57,627 bases of DNA from Dyadobacter sp. 3J3 (GTDB lineage Bacteria; Bacteroidota; Bacteroidia; Cytophagales; Spirosomataceae), in assembly GCF_009801115.1 (NCBI RefSeq), contig NZ_VTOL01000025.1, forward strand, positions 1 to 57,627, in the 5' to 3' direction. The position numbers and the translations under genes are program-made. The first letter of the stretch is position 1. Every line of letters begins with the position of its first letter. This document shows positions 33,924 to 43,303 of this stretch, piece by piece. The notes below the pieces were generated by a model. It ran no database searches, was not told where the DNA came from, and saw nothing but the letters and a program-made list of their open reading frames with translations.

Positions 33924-36900
33924 ATGAAACCATTTTTATTTATCGCTATGCTCCTATCAAGCCTGATTGCCCACGGGCAACATCGCTTTACAGGTAAAGT
34001 TGTCTCCGCTACCGACAGCACTGCCCTGCCGGGTGCGGTGGTCAAACTTAAAGACCAATCCAGTGGTGTCACCACTGACGAAAACGGCCATTTCGCTTTA
34101 AACGTTGTTGATAAAAACCAGCTCGTCATATCTTACATAGGCTTTGTGACCCTCCAATACAGCGTGAACCTATCTGCTTCGGGCCTGATAGTGATCGCGC
34201 TTTCAGAAGATGCAAACCAACTGGCACAGGTAACCGTATCGACCGGTTATCAGAAAATTCCCAGAGAAAGAGCGACGGGGTCTTTTGCGAACGTGGACCT
34301 GACTTTAATATCACGGCGTGTGAGCACCTCGGTCATGGACCGCTTGGAAGATACCGTTCCCGGACTGATCTTCAACAAAGGCAAAGGAGCGGCCCAAGGT
34401 CTGGTAATCCGGGGACAGAGCACGATCAACTCCGGTACTTCACCCCTGATCGTAATCGACAATTTTCCATACGAAGGTGACCCTTCCACGATCAATCCCA
34501 ACGATGTAGAATCGATTACCGTGTTGAAAGATGCCGCCGCGGCTTCCATCTGGGGATCGAGGGCAGGAAACGGCGTGATAGTGATTACCACCAAGAAAGG
34601 AAGCTTTAAGCAGGCTCCCAAGATAACTTTTAATTCCAACGTGACCACGGGCAAAAGACCTGATCTGTACTACCAACCCATCATGAGCTCATCGGACTTT
34701 ATTGAAAATGAAAAAGCGATGTTTGCCAAAGGCAGATACATAAATGCTGAGAACAGCTACAACAAACTCCCGCTTACACCTGTCATTGAGCTATTGATAG
34801 CCAGCCGGGACGGGTCCATTTCACCACAGGAAGCAGACAATCAGATTGAGCAGCTAAAACAGTATGATGTTAGAAGGGATTATCAAAAGTATTTCTACCA
34901 GCCCGCTGTCAATCAGCAATATGCCTTTCAGCTTCAGGGGGGATCTGACCACAACCGCTATTTTGCCTCGGCAGGTTACGACCACAACCGTAATAGCGAA
35001 ATAGGGAATGGTTTCAGTCGCTACACACTCAGCATGTCAAACACCTACAGCATGCTCAGCAATAAACTCGACCTGAGTACAAGCCTGTATTATACCGAAA
35101 GCAGAACCAACCAGAATAATCCGGGCCTGCCAACCTATACTACTTTTCGTAACAGCAGGGGCGCAGCCCTTTATCCGTATGCGAGACTGGCCGATGACCA
35201 GGGCAACCCGCTTTCGGTGATTAACCAATACCGCCCATCTTTTCTTGAAAGCACCTCCGGGCAGGGACTACCCGACTGGCAATACAGGCCGCTGGAAGAA
35301 CTCAAGCTTGCCGATAATGTCACCCGCAATACTGATTACCGTGTCAATGCAGGAATGCATTACAAAGTAAAACCTTTTCTGACGGCCGAACTCCTATACC
35401 AATACAGTCGCAATACCACCCAGAACAGGAATTTGAGAAGCGGGCAATCCTATTATACACGGAATGAAATAAATCAATTGACGATCGTCAGTGCGGATGG
35501 ATCACTGACCACACCGATTCCCGCTGGAGGCATTCTCGACAAAAGTGATGGCGGATTTTACGCACAGAATCTGCGCGCACAACTGGATTTTCATCAGTCG
35601 TGGCATCAGAAGCACGATCTGAACGCGATCATTGGCAGCGAAATCCGCGACTTTCAACAAACTCTAAGCACATCAAGGCTGTATGGATATGACGACGAGC
35701 ATGCTACCAGCAAGCCGGTGGACTATGTCAGCCCGTTCACTTCCTTTGTAAACCCGTACCTGACTAATCTGAGGATTACCAATAAGGATGCCCAGAACGT
35801 ATTGACTGACCGTTATCTCTCCTACTATGCCAATGCGGCATATACTTTATCAGGCAAGTACATATTGTCCGCAAGCGGCCGACTGGATCAGAGCAATCTT
35901 TTCGGAGTAAAGGCCAATCAGCGGGGTGTACCGTTGTATTCAGCAGGTGCGGCTTGGAATCTGCACCAGGAAAAGTTTTATAAAATCAGCTGGTTGCCTT
36001 ATCTTAAATTGCGCGCCACTTTTGGTTTCAGTGGGAACAGCAACAAAAATGTTTCGGCCTATACCACGGCGTCGTATTCGGCTGCGGATTTTTATACGCG
36101 TCTGCCTTACGCCACAGTCAGTAACCCTCCGAATCCGGACCTGCGCTGGGAGCGTGTCAAAACCATCAACGCTGGTCTTGATTTTGAAACGCGCAACCGG
36201 ATTTTCTCCGGGAGTATCGAATACTATCATAAAAAAGGAATCGATCTGATCGGAACCCTGCCCTTTCCGGGGTCGTCCGGCATCAAGACTTTTACCGGAA
36301 ACTATGCCGGCACGAAAACCTCGGGCCTTGAGCTCAGCCTGAACAGCAAAAATGTACAGGGTGTTTTTCAATGGAACACAAACTTCCTGCTGAGTGTGGT
36401 GAAGGACCGTGTAACCCGTTACGACGCTCGTTTTTCTCCGACGGACTATCTTACGGCTGCGGACGGTCTGGGCATTGTTCCCATGAAACAGCGACCACTT
36501 TTTTCAGTGTACAGCCTCCGCTGGGCAGGACTTGACCCGGCAAATGGTGATCCGCAAGGCTATCTGAACGGAGAAATCAGCAAAGATTATATCGGAATCA
36601 TTACAACCGCGAAGCCAGCCGATCTGATCTACAACGGTCCGGCCAGACCACCGGTCTTTGGTGCTTTAAGAAATACATTTTCGTGGAAAGGATTCTCGTT
36701 GTCGGTCAGTATCAGTTACCGTCTGGGCTATTATTTCAGGAGAAAATCGATCGACTATGTGTACGGGCTCAACTATGGCCAAAACGGACACGGCGACTAT
36801 GCATCCCGCTGGCAGAAACCAGGCGATGAAATGTTCACCACTGTTCCTTCCGCGCCACTATCCGATATAGATGGCCGGGATTCTTTCTACGAACAGTCTG

Positions 36901-37133
36901 AGGTACTGGTCCATAAGGCGGACAATATCCGTTTGCAGGATCTGAATTTAAGTTACGATTTTACCAGATCCCTTTTCAAAAAATTGCCAGTAGGCAACTT
37001 ACGTATCTACCTGTATGCCAATAATATAGGCATTTTATGGAAATCATATAAGGGCGGACTTGATCCCGACTATGCCACTTCGAATTTCCCTCCGGTACGA
37101 ACTGTTGCTGCTGGCGTCCAAATTTCATTTTAA
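33924..37133 (+). CDS. susC: SusC/RagA family TonB-dependent outer membrane transporter
   Basis: This is a 22-stranded barrel importer of about 1069 residues. I start at MKPFLFIAMLLSSLIAHGQ (33924), a clean signal peptide; a TTG at 33888 would overlap the TlpA stop and spoil the signal. A carboxypeptidase-regulatory-like domain follows (FTGKVVSATDSTALPGAVVK). Next come the SusC box VSTGYQKIPRERATGSF and the plug (VIRGQSTINSGTSPLIVIDN, VESITVLKDAAAASIWG, SRAGNGVIVITTKKG). The protein ends with aromatic-rich barrel strands, last AAGVQISF. It forms a lidded complex with the SusD lipoprotein encoded next. The coupled TlpA gene suggests peptide rather than glycan cargo. It looks intact. Confidence 0.95.
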   Translation: MKPFLFIAMLLSSLIAHGQHRFTGKVVSATDSTALPGAVVKLKDQSSGVTTDENGHFALNVVDKNQLVISYIGFVTLQYSVNLSASGLIVIALSEDANQLAQVTVSTGYQKIPRERATGSFANVDLTLISRRVSTSVMDRLEDTVPGLIFNKGKGAAQGLVIRGQSTINSGTSPLIVIDNFPYEGDPSTINPNDVESITVLKDAAAASIWGSRAGNGVIVITTKKGSFKQAPKITFNSNVTTGKRPDLYYQPIMSSSDFIENEKAMFAKGRYINAENSYNKLPLTPVIELLIASRDGSISPQEADNQIEQLKQYDVRRDYQKYFYQPAVNQQYAFQLQGGSDHNRYFASAGYDHNRNSEIGNGFSRYTLSMSNTYSMLSNKLDLSTSLYYTESRTNQNNPGLPTYTTFRNSRGAALYPYARLADDQGNPLSVINQYRPSFLESTSGQGLPDWQYRPLEELKLADNVTRNTDYRVNAGMHYKVKPFLTAELLYQYSRNTTQNRNLRSGQSYYTRNEINQLTIVSADGSLTTPIPAGGILDKSDGGFYAQNLRAQLDFHQSWHQKHDLNAIIGSEIRDFQQTLSTSRLYGYDDEHATSKPVDYVSPFTSFVNPYLTNLRITNKDAQNVLTDRYLSYYANAAYTLSGKYILSASGRLDQSNLFGVKANQRGVPLYSAGAAWNLHQEKFYKISWLPYLKLRATFGFSGNSNKNVSAYTTASYSAADFYTRLPYATVSNPPNPDLRWERVKTINAGLDFETRNRIFSGSIEYYHKKGIDLIGTLPFPGSSGIKTFTGNYAGTKTSGLELSLNSKNVQGVFQWNTNFLLSVVKDRVTRYDARFSPTDYLTAADGLGIVPMKQRPLFSVYSLRWAGLDPANGDPQGYLNGEISKDYIGIITTAKPADLIYNGPARPPVFGALRNTFSWKGFSLSVSISYRLGYYFRRKSIDYVYGLNYGQNGHGDYASRWQKPGDEMFTTVPSAPLSDIDGRDSFYEQSEVLVHKADNIRLQDLNLSYDFTRSLFKKLPVGNLRIYLYANNIGILWKSYKGGLDPDYATSNFPPVRTVAAGVQISF

Positions 37134-37144
37134 TCTGCAATCTG

Positions 37145-38503
37145 ATGAGAACATTTTTTTTCATTGCCTACCTACTGATCACCAGCCTTCTTGTAACAAG
37201 TTGTGGTGACAACTTTCTGGATGAAAGACCGGAGAAATCCCTGTTGGTACCAACAACCTTACCTGAATTGCAGGCACTGCTGGATAATGCCAGTGACGTT
37301 ATGAATCAGGGGCCGGTATTAAATCAGTTTTCCGACGGCGATTTCACCATCTCCGATGCCGATCTTGATATTCAACCGGTACAGATCCGTAATGCCTATC
37401 TATGGGAAAAACAGATTTTTAACCAGGAGCCGTCCTCAGACTGGGACCTGCCTTATCAGCAAATTTTATATACCAATATCGTATTGGAGGGGATCGAAAA
37501 ACTCCCGGCTTCTGAGCCTGAAAAACTACGGCAGCAACTTAGGGGGGCAGCGCTGTTTTTCAGGGCTATGGCTTTTTATAATCTTGCCCAGCAATTCTGC
37601 GCACCATTTGAACAGGCAACTGCAGACAATCTGGCCGGAATCCCACTTAGACTCACTTCTAATGTAACAGACGTGTCTGTACGCGGGACCGTGAGGCAGA
37701 CCTATCAGCAGATCTTGCGTGATTTGCTAACGGCTAAAGACCTGCTTCCAGCCAAAGCAACAGTCGTCACCAGACCCAGTGCCGCAGCTGCCCAGGCTCT
37801 TTTGGCCCGTGTATACCTAATCATGCAGGACTACAATAATGCACTTGCTTATGCATTGGCTTCCCTTGAAAATAACGCCCGTCTTCTGGATTATAATACC
37901 CTGGCCGACTCATTGGCAAACCCGTTTCCACTTCCCTATATCTCATCAGGAAATCCGGAAATTATTTTCTTCTCGGCACTCAATACTTCTCTGAATTCGG
38001 ATCCGGCTTATTATGCTGATTCGGTTTTGTACGATTCATATGAGGAAGGGGATCAGAGAAAAACTTGTTTTTTCACTGATCAAGGAAATTACAAGGGTAG
38101 CTACACCGGTGGCAGCTTTTGCTTTGGAGGACTTGCAAGCGATGAGCTTTACCTGATTAAAGCAGAGACGCTGGCAAGAACCGGGCAAATACCGCAAGCC
38201 ATGCAGGTGCTAAATCAGCTTCGCCGTATGCGATACGCTCCAAAAAGTTTTAACCCACTTAGCACTGAAACGGAAGCCGGCGCCTTACGTGCGATTCTGT
38301 CCGAAAGAAGGAAACAACTGATAGCACGTGGACTCCGCTGGACAGATCTGCGCAGGCTAAATCCGGATAGCCGGTTCGCAATGAAGCTTCAGAGGACTTA
38401 TCAGGCAAGAGCGCTCGAACTAAAACCGGGTGATAACAAATATACTTTTCCTATTCCTGAAGATGAGATTGCTTACAGTGGAATTCCGCAAAATCCCAGA
38501 TGA
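37145..38503 (+). CDS. susD: SusD/RagB family nutrient-binding lipoprotein
   Basis: The lipobox LLVTSC puts the lipidated Cys at residue 20, with a typical SusD start after it (GDNFLDERPEKSLLVPTTLP). The chain carries TPR-like helices (RQQLRGAALFFRAMAFYNLA, AAAQALLARVYLIMQDYNNA) and the family-typical C-terminus (ILSERRKQLIARGLRWTDLR, then FPIPEDEIAYSGIPQNPR). It forms the lid over the SusC barrel at the outer membrane. At 452 residues it is slightly short but complete. The gene starts 11 bp after susC. A strong terminator follows 250 bp downstream. Confidence 0.95.
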   Translation: MRTFFFIAYLLITSLLVTSCGDNFLDERPEKSLLVPTTLPELQALLDNASDVMNQGPVLNQFSDGDFTISDADLDIQPVQIRNAYLWEKQIFNQEPSSDWDLPYQQILYTNIVLEGIEKLPASEPEKLRQQLRGAALFFRAMAFYNLAQQFCAPFEQATADNLAGIPLRLTSNVTDVSVRGTVRQTYQQILRDLLTAKDLLPAKATVVTRPSAAAAQALLARVYLIMQDYNNALAYALASLENNARLLDYNTLADSLANPFPLPYISSGNPEIIFFSALNTSLNSDPAYYADSVLYDSYEEGDQRKTCFFTDQGNYKGSYTGGSFCFGGLASDELYLIKAETLARTGQIPQAMQVLNQLRRMRYAPKSFNPLSTETEAGALRAILSERRKQLIARGLRWTDLRRLNPDSRFAMKLQRTYQARALELKPGDNKYTFPIPEDEIAYSGIPQNPR

Positions 38504-38754
38504 CAAAAAAGGTGCAAAAGCTGTTTTTTTCCTGCCTGTGATTTACAGTATTGAGCTTAAACACAAATCCAGATTATTCCTACCCCTTAAATTTTCCTTT
38601 TCATTCTTAAACACAACTTACCTTTCAACAGACTATGCAGAAAACATTACACGTGGCCTGGCGGTCAATAAAAAAACCCAAACTATTAAAGATGCGTCAA
38701 ATAAGTTCATGCACATTCCCGATTAATGCCTGACTTAGCGTTTTAGAGAATAAA

Positions 38755-38791
38755 AAAGTCCGCCGGGCAGAAAGACTACCCGGCGGACTTT
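38755..38791. terminator. Rho-independent terminator, 13-bp stem
   Basis: AAAGTCCGCCGGG (38755-38767) pairs perfectly with CCCGGCGGACTTT (38779-38791) around an 11-nt loop. On the minus strand it is followed by a T-rich run, so it ends transcripts of the DUF6520 gene at 38813. It also lies between convergent genes and can serve the SusD side, where the stem itself ends in TTT. Confidence 0.9.
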
Positions 38792-38812
38792 AAGAATTAA
38801 ATCAGCGATATT

Positions 38813-39070
38813 TTAAGGCTTCGCGCCTGTCACGATATTGGTAACCGCTCCCGTTGGTGTCGCCCTATATCCTTTGCAAGCGCGCGAGCTTGCAGCTCCA
38901 CAGGTAGCATCAGCAGGAGAAGCAATCGGCTGCCAGTCCGGCGCACCAGTTGTACTGGCGTTGTTATTAAATACATTCGGATCGACAAACGCTACTTCAT
39001 TAGCGATAGCCAGACCTCCGCCCAACATAAGGGCCGAAGCAAAAAGAAGATTAATTTTTAACTTTTTCAT
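38813..39070 (-). CDS. Small exported protein, DUF6520-like
   Basis: The 85-residue protein has a signal peptide (MKKLKINLLFASALMLGGGL AIAN; cleavage near residue 23) and a short mature part of about 60 residues with two cysteines, Cys57 and Cys65 (ATCGAASSRACKGY). These would form one disulfide. This matches DUF6520-type small secreted proteins of Bacteroidota, as I recall them. It lies 150 bp downstream of the MauE-like gene on the same strand. MauE-like and TlpA-like proteins handle disulfides, so this peptide may be their client. The function is unknown. Confidence 0.75.
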   Translation of the reverse strand: MKKLKINLLFASALMLGGGLAIANEVAFVDPNVFNNNASTTGAPDWQPIASPADATCGAASSRACKGYRATPTGAVTNIVTGAKP

Positions 39071-39219
39071 TTTGATAAAAAGTAAATTTTTGATGAAAGG
39101 TAAATCAACGCCTACTCTGTTTTCAGGTTTTCAGCACGGCAACCCAGGACGGGTAAGTCTCGTAGTCCCTGGCGGATTTAGGGCAGTCAACCAGACTGTG
39201 CCTGATTCCGGCTAATGAT

Positions 39220-39669
39220 TCATTTTACAGCATGGACATTTCTGTCTGCCTTGATGATATAAATGCCAACCATAGCGATCATTAGAAAAAGAAAGTTAAA
39301 AAGGAAATGTGTTTTGAAATCCAGATTCCTCAAAACACCACCGCAGCTGCATGGAACCCGGCTAAAAACATTTAATAGCACAAGCCCCATGTACGCCGTG
39401 AATAGTGCCATCAGAACTGCTGACGCATACAAGCCCGCCTTTTGTGTCATGGGAATAAGCAGGAGTACCGTAGTAATAAGTTCGCTGATCGGTATTAGCC
39501 ACAACAACGGTGCAATTGACCAACCAGGCAATGCCTGGTTGGTCAATTGCCTTAGAAATTCTTCCATATCCAATAGTTTACTGACAGCGGTATAAAAGAA
39601 CAGCATCACCAGTAACGCTGTGATGATTGCAATGGCCTTGCTTTTTTTTTCGGATGTAAGAAATATCAT
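39220..39669 (-). CDS. MauE/DoxX-like redox membrane protein
   Basis: The 149-residue protein has four membrane segments (AIAIITALLVMLFFYTA, SIAPLLWLIPISELITTVLL, AGLYASAVLMALFTAYMGLV, FLFNFLFLMIAMVGIYII) and a CxC motif, VPCSCGG at 105-111, facing the periplasm after segment 3. MauE/DoxX family proteins pass reducing power across the inner membrane for disulfide chemistry. I start at MIFLTSEKKS (39669); an upstream in-frame ATG at 39723 would add an unlikely polar extension. It probably forms a unit with the DUF6520 gene. A 39-bp perfect palindrome sits in its coding sequence. Confidence 0.85.
   Translation of the reverse strand: MIFLTSEKKSKAIAIITALLVMLFFYTAVSKLLDMEEFLRQLTNQALPGWSIAPLLWLIPISELITTVLLLIPMTQKAGLYASAVLMALFTAYMGLVLLNVFSRVPCSCGGVLRNLDFKTHFLFNFLFLMIAMVGIYIIKADRNVHAVK
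39512..39550. repeat. 39-bp perfect palindrome inside the MauE-like gene
   Basis: Arms of 19 bp at 39512-39530 (GCAATTGACCAACCAGGCA) and 39532-39550 are exact reverse complements around a single A. On the coding strand it encodes QLTNQALPGWSIA, so it is not an insertion that breaks the frame. Such a long arm is far beyond chance and would give a very strong hairpin in the mRNA or a cruciform in DNA. Confidence 0.9.
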
Positions 39670-39723
39670 GACTATGTGGTTTATCTGATACCAGGATTTG
39701 AGGATTTCGCAATGCTTCCGCAT

Positions 39724-40101
39724 TTACAAGCCTGTTATTTCAACTTCAGATGAAAACGTTAAGTAAATCCCTCATGCAGAAGGAAGTCAAATCACTATAC
39801 CTTTCTCCAAATGATACAACCGCTTCAGTTATCAAAAATTTACATCAGTGCGTATAAACGATTGCATCATCTATAATAATTCAATCCAAAATACGGCTAT
39901 CGTTTCTAACGCTTAGGTATATATGTTATGTTCTGCAAAATAAATCTGCCATCTCCAAAGGCTACTGTTCTCATATTACCAAGACAAAGTTGGATAGAAT
40001 TTTCCACCCAAAGAATGTAGATTTCTCAGATTATTAACCTATCATTTTTCTTTTACCTATTTTTTATTTATTCGAATTTTAAAGGTATGTTCCCCGTATA
40101 T
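39724..40101. other. Gene-free stretch between the MauE-like and AraC genes
   Basis: AT-rich DNA of 378 bp. The promoter of the MauE-DUF6520 unit should lie at its left edge on the minus strand. I see no convincing promoter, repeat or RNA. Confidence 0.35.
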
Positions 40102-41085
40102 TTATTCACTTTGGCTTTTTCTCTTTGCTGCGTCACTGGGTGGATAACCAAAATGCGATTTAAACCTCCTGCTAAAATTAAATGGGCTGGTATATCCGAG
40201 CGTTTCAGCAACATCTGTGACAGACATACTATGCTGTGTTAGAAGCCGGTATGCCTCATTCATACGAACTGTGACTATATATTCACGTAGAGAGACGCCG
40301 AACAAATCGCCGAAGACCTGCCCCAGCCTTTCGGGTGTAAGACTGAAAATATCGGCTACTTCCTTTATAGTAACGGTTCCCTCTAATGTTTGGGAATCAA
40401 CATATCCTCTTACTTCCTGAACAAGATCCCTTGTTGTTTTAGTGGGAACGCTATCTTGATCCTCTTTCCAATGCTGGCAAAGCCCGACGAGTTCAAGTAA
40501 TAATCCCTCCGCTTTGTGGTCTGTTATTTTACCGTCAGGAACAATTTGTTTAAGCTTGAACATGATACGATTGATCTGTCGATTGACCTTTCCACCTCCA
40601 TATGCCGTAATTTCGTGATCGCGGGATTTATTGAAAAGTTGAAGCAGCACCGTATATTCTCCTGCGAGTTTCTCTGTGAGCTCCTGTCTCAAATAAAAAA
40701 AGAAATATACATGAGATCCCGGCACCAATCTTAATTCATATCTTTCAGGTTGTGCACCTAAAATAGAAAACTCTCCGTTTCTGATTTGAAAAGTCTGCTG
40801 CTTCGATTTGCATTGGAAGTAACCTTTTAAGACATAAAAAAAAATTGTATTAGTATTTTTTACCGCTAGTTCTGCGGCGAGCGTTTTCTTGACATCCAGA
40901 ACAAGTATCTGAACGATAAAATTTTCTCCTACCCATTGTTGGTGCCTCATGCAACCTCCAGTCCATCTTGTAACCTTAACTGGCAACTTCGGCAACAAGT
41001 ATCTGTTCATCTCCGGTAATTCATGTTCCGTGCTGGCACCTGCCAATAGGTCTGGTGGCAATGCGATTATAACGTCCGTTTCCAT
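40102..41085 (-). CDS. AraC family transcriptional regulator
   Basis: The 327-residue protein has an N-terminal cupin-like sensing region (TIFFYVLKGYFQCKSKQQTF, FSILGAQPERYELRLVPG) and a C-terminal AraC DNA-binding domain with two HTH units. The second HTH reads MSVTDVAETLGYTSPFNFSR and then RFKSHFGYPPSD, the family signature. It probably controls the TlpA-SusCD and MauE-DUF6520 genes nearby, which is suggested by location only. The RteC-like gene ends 16 bp upstream, so the two may be co-transcribed. Confidence 0.92.
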   Translation of the reverse strand: METDVIIALPPDLLAGASTEHELPEMNRYLLPKLPVKVTRWTGGCMRHQQWVGENFIVQILVLDVKKTLAAELAVKNTNTIFFYVLKGYFQCKSKQQTFQIRNGEFSILGAQPERYELRLVPGSHVYFFFYLRQELTEKLAGEYTVLLQLFNKSRDHEITAYGGGKVNRQINRIMFKLKQIVPDGKITDHKAEGLLLELVGLCQHWKEDQDSVPTKTTRDLVQEVRGYVDSQTLEGTVTIKEVADIFSLTPERLGQVFGDLFGVSLREYIVTVRMNEAYRLLTQHSMSVTDVAETLGYTSPFNFSRRFKSHFGYPPSDAAKRKSQSE

Positions 41086-41101
41086 CTCACATCATTTTTA
41101 A

Positions 41102-42484
41102 TCAGTAAGTCTGAATATGCTTTATAGCCTTTTCCAAAAAAAAGATAACTTTCTGTTTGTCTTTATCCTCTACCGAATATGCTCGTTTCCTTACACTTTC
41201 CCATGAAAGGTTTTTATGCTTCTCGGATGCCAAAAAAGGAACAATCGTTTTAAAAGCAGCTTGTAAGGATCGCATCTGCAAAATGCCCGCATCACAGATA
41301 GCACGTAACAGGATAGCGATTTGATCAGAACTTAATCCAAGATGTATTTTAAGCCCTTCATTCTCGTTTGCCTTCGCTCCGTCATTCCTGCTTTCAAAAT
41401 GATTTACCTGGAAATGCAATTTCCTTTCCAGATAACCCACCTCTTCGGAAAACCAGTTGCCAACAACGTCTTTGATATCAGCGTAGCGCGGATTCAATCT
41501 CACATCCGGCTTTTTGTACATCTGATTAAATTCCTTCCATGAGAGCCTGAGTTGGTCGAGCTTTTCCTGAATACGGGCACATGCATTAACTTTCCCTGCT
41601 ATCTTCTCAGTAAAATACCGCAGGTAGGCCTTTTTATTAAAATTCCGGTAAATTAAAAGCTCGTTAAGCGCGTTGTAAACTTTGGTGTCTGCCTTGACTT
41701 CGACAATCTGTTCAAGTTCTGCGACCATCTCCTTTTTATAAATAATTTCGCGGAATGTTATCGGCCGATCATTGTTGGGAAAGTTGTAAAGGGTGTCAAA
41801 AACGATTGAAGTAAGGATTTTGTCTCCCGTCCTTCTGAAAAGCTTGCTCTTTAGCCCGTTTAATCTCTTTCGAAGCTCTTCTGCCGTAACAAGCAGGTAA
41901 GTCACCGGCACCCGCTCATCAAGACCAAGAAATTGACCATAATAAATTTCAATAAATGACAATAATTCTTCAAGGTTTCTGATCACAGCCTGGCATGCAA
42001 GTTTCAGTTCTGGAGATTCGCTAAGAGCCAGGTTACAATTTTCGTTCGCTTTATCCAACAGAATAGTAAGATCTGAATGATAACGTCTTACGAGTAGTTT
42101 AAGCTCAGGATAACTCGTAATTCCCAAAAATTTACCTTTTAAGCGAGATCGAAGTCTGTCAATCTCTTCTGCTGTCGTCTTTAAAACCGAATCAAACTGC
42201 TGATCAGTTATGGCGCTAACTTGCGTTTTTGAGGGATTGAGGGTGACGTTGACCAGCAGATCTAGCCACTCAAGTGAATACGTTCTTTGCATAGCTACAT
42301 TGAGTAAAGTGAGTAATGAAATTTGTCTGTACGATATCCTAAGTTGCATTTTCAATTCCATCATAGGCAAGACTTCTCTGCAAATATTAAATGCCAAAAG
42401 TTGGTATCCATTTCCTGCAAGATTCCAGGAATTCTTAGAAGAGTACCTTTCTTGGTTTATTAAATATTTAAGCTTTAAAAACAC
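41102..42484 (-). CDS. RteC-like helical protein
   Basis: The 460-residue chain is almost wholly helical. The C-terminal 90 residues (IHLGLSSDQIAILLRAICDA, then LASEKHKNLSWESVRKRAYS, then KQKVIFFLEKAIKHIQTY) have the form of the RteC domain, where a winged-helix-like region is followed by an ExxRxKxY segment. RteC proteins regulate transfer genes of Bacteroides conjugative elements. The middle (KEMVAELEQIVEVKADTKVY, NELLIYRNFNKKAYLRYF) also fits. The true start may be one of the ATGs at 42364 or 42361, since the first 40 residues look untypical. It lies 16 bp before the AraC gene. The match is by pattern only. Confidence 0.62.
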   Translation of the reverse strand: MFLKLKYLINQERYSSKNSWNLAGNGYQLLAFNICREVLPMMELKMQLRISYRQISLLTLLNVAMQRTYSLEWLDLLVNVTLNPSKTQVSAITDQQFDSVLKTTAEEIDRLRSRLKGKFLGITSYPELKLLVRRYHSDLTILLDKANENCNLALSESPELKLACQAVIRNLEELLSFIEIYYGQFLGLDERVPVTYLLVTAEELRKRLNGLKSKLFRRTGDKILTSIVFDTLYNFPNNDRPITFREIIYKKEMVAELEQIVEVKADTKVYNALNELLIYRNFNKKAYLRYFTEKIAGKVNACARIQEKLDQLRLSWKEFNQMYKKPDVRLNPRYADIKDVVGNWFSEEVGYLERKLHFQVNHFESRNDGAKANENEGLKIHLGLSSDQIAILLRAICDAGILQMRSLQAAFKTIVPFLASEKHKNLSWESVRKRAYSVEDKDKQKVIFFLEKAIKHIQTY

Positions 42485-42627
42485 AAAACTATGTCAGCAG
42501 AATTTCAAAAACTGCGACTTACTACTTTTTTATATAGCTAAATCAGCCATGCCGGTAGCCATGGAAAGAATCATTTCACATAATACTCTTAATAAATGTA
42601 GCTTAGGGTCCCAAAAGTGGTGCAATA

Positions 42628-43303
42628 AGGAATAGCTTATACCTTGCCCCGTTGGGAAAGACTCAGTGCGTATGCATTACTTGGGCAAATTGAAATTGAT
42701 AACAATCTTGCCGAGAATGTAATTAGGCCCCTTGCGATAGGTTATGTATAGTTGAGCGTTATGTAAAGTTGAACTGAAATAAAGCCCATAGAATCAAACA
42801 AACTCATATTGACTGGATTTTTACTTTACATAATATTATCAGTATTGTTGATATGAGTGCGGGATAGATATTTCAAAAACAACGCAAAAAGGAAAGAAAT
42901 GCTAATATTCCGGATGTAATCGGTCTATGGATGATTGCCTTTGTCTATTACTCGTGGCCGGGATGAATAATATTATGAAAAGTAATTTCACACAAATATC
43001 ATGCTGAGCACCGTAAAACGTTGATTTTGGGGTATGACTTTACATAATCGTCAGCTATGCATAACCAATTTCAGGTAAAGCTTTACATAAAATTGGAAGA
43101 AAGGCATTTTTATTTGCTGGCTCTCACCAAGCAGCGGAAATGACAGCAGCAATGTATTCATTTATGGCCACTTGCAAGAAAATGGTGTTGATGAGCAAGA
43201 ATGGCTCAAAGATGTCTTCGAAAGGATCCAGTCACACAAACAAAAAGACCTATACCAACTACTTCCAAATACCTGGTTGGAATACCGGAATCAGAACGGT
43301 TAA
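42628..43303 (+). pseudogene. IS66 transposase remnant, C-terminal part
   Basis: The left piece ends at 42742 and reads GIAYTLPRWERLSAYALLGQ, then IEIDNNLAENVIRPLAIG. The right piece, from about 43094, continues GRKAFLFAGSHQAAEMTAAM and YSFMATCK, then in another frame NGVDEQEWLKDVFERIQSHK and QKDLYQLLPNTW before TAA at 43301. Together these are the last 130 residues of an IS66 TnpC-type DDE transposase. The ORF is split by a 355-bp insertion and also has one frameshift. The 5' two thirds, TnpA and TnpB are absent, so it is dead. Confidence 0.9.
42742..43096. mobile_element. 355-bp MITE-like insertion inside IS66
   Basis: The insertion splits the IS66 frame between Ile-Gly and Arg-Lys; removing it restores AIGRKA. 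It has no gene. Its ends are related in inverse orientation: TTATGTATAGTTGAGCG at the left, and TTATGCATAGCTGACG when the sequence ending at about 43062 is read on the minus strand. The motif TTATGTAAAG occurs four times (once forward near 42759, three times reversed near 42834, 43029 and 43081), and GTAAAGCTTTAC is a perfect palindrome near 43076. This looks like a non-autonomous element mobilised in trans by an unknown recombinase. Confidence 0.7.

Noticed and set aside
38430..38726. 98-codon plus-strand frame overlapping the end of SusD
   Set aside because: It begins inside SusD in another frame, and its composition is not protein-like.
38838..39215. Plus-strand frame opposite the DUF6520 gene
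   Set aside because: The minus-strand frame has a clear signal peptide and terminator, so the plus frame is antisense.
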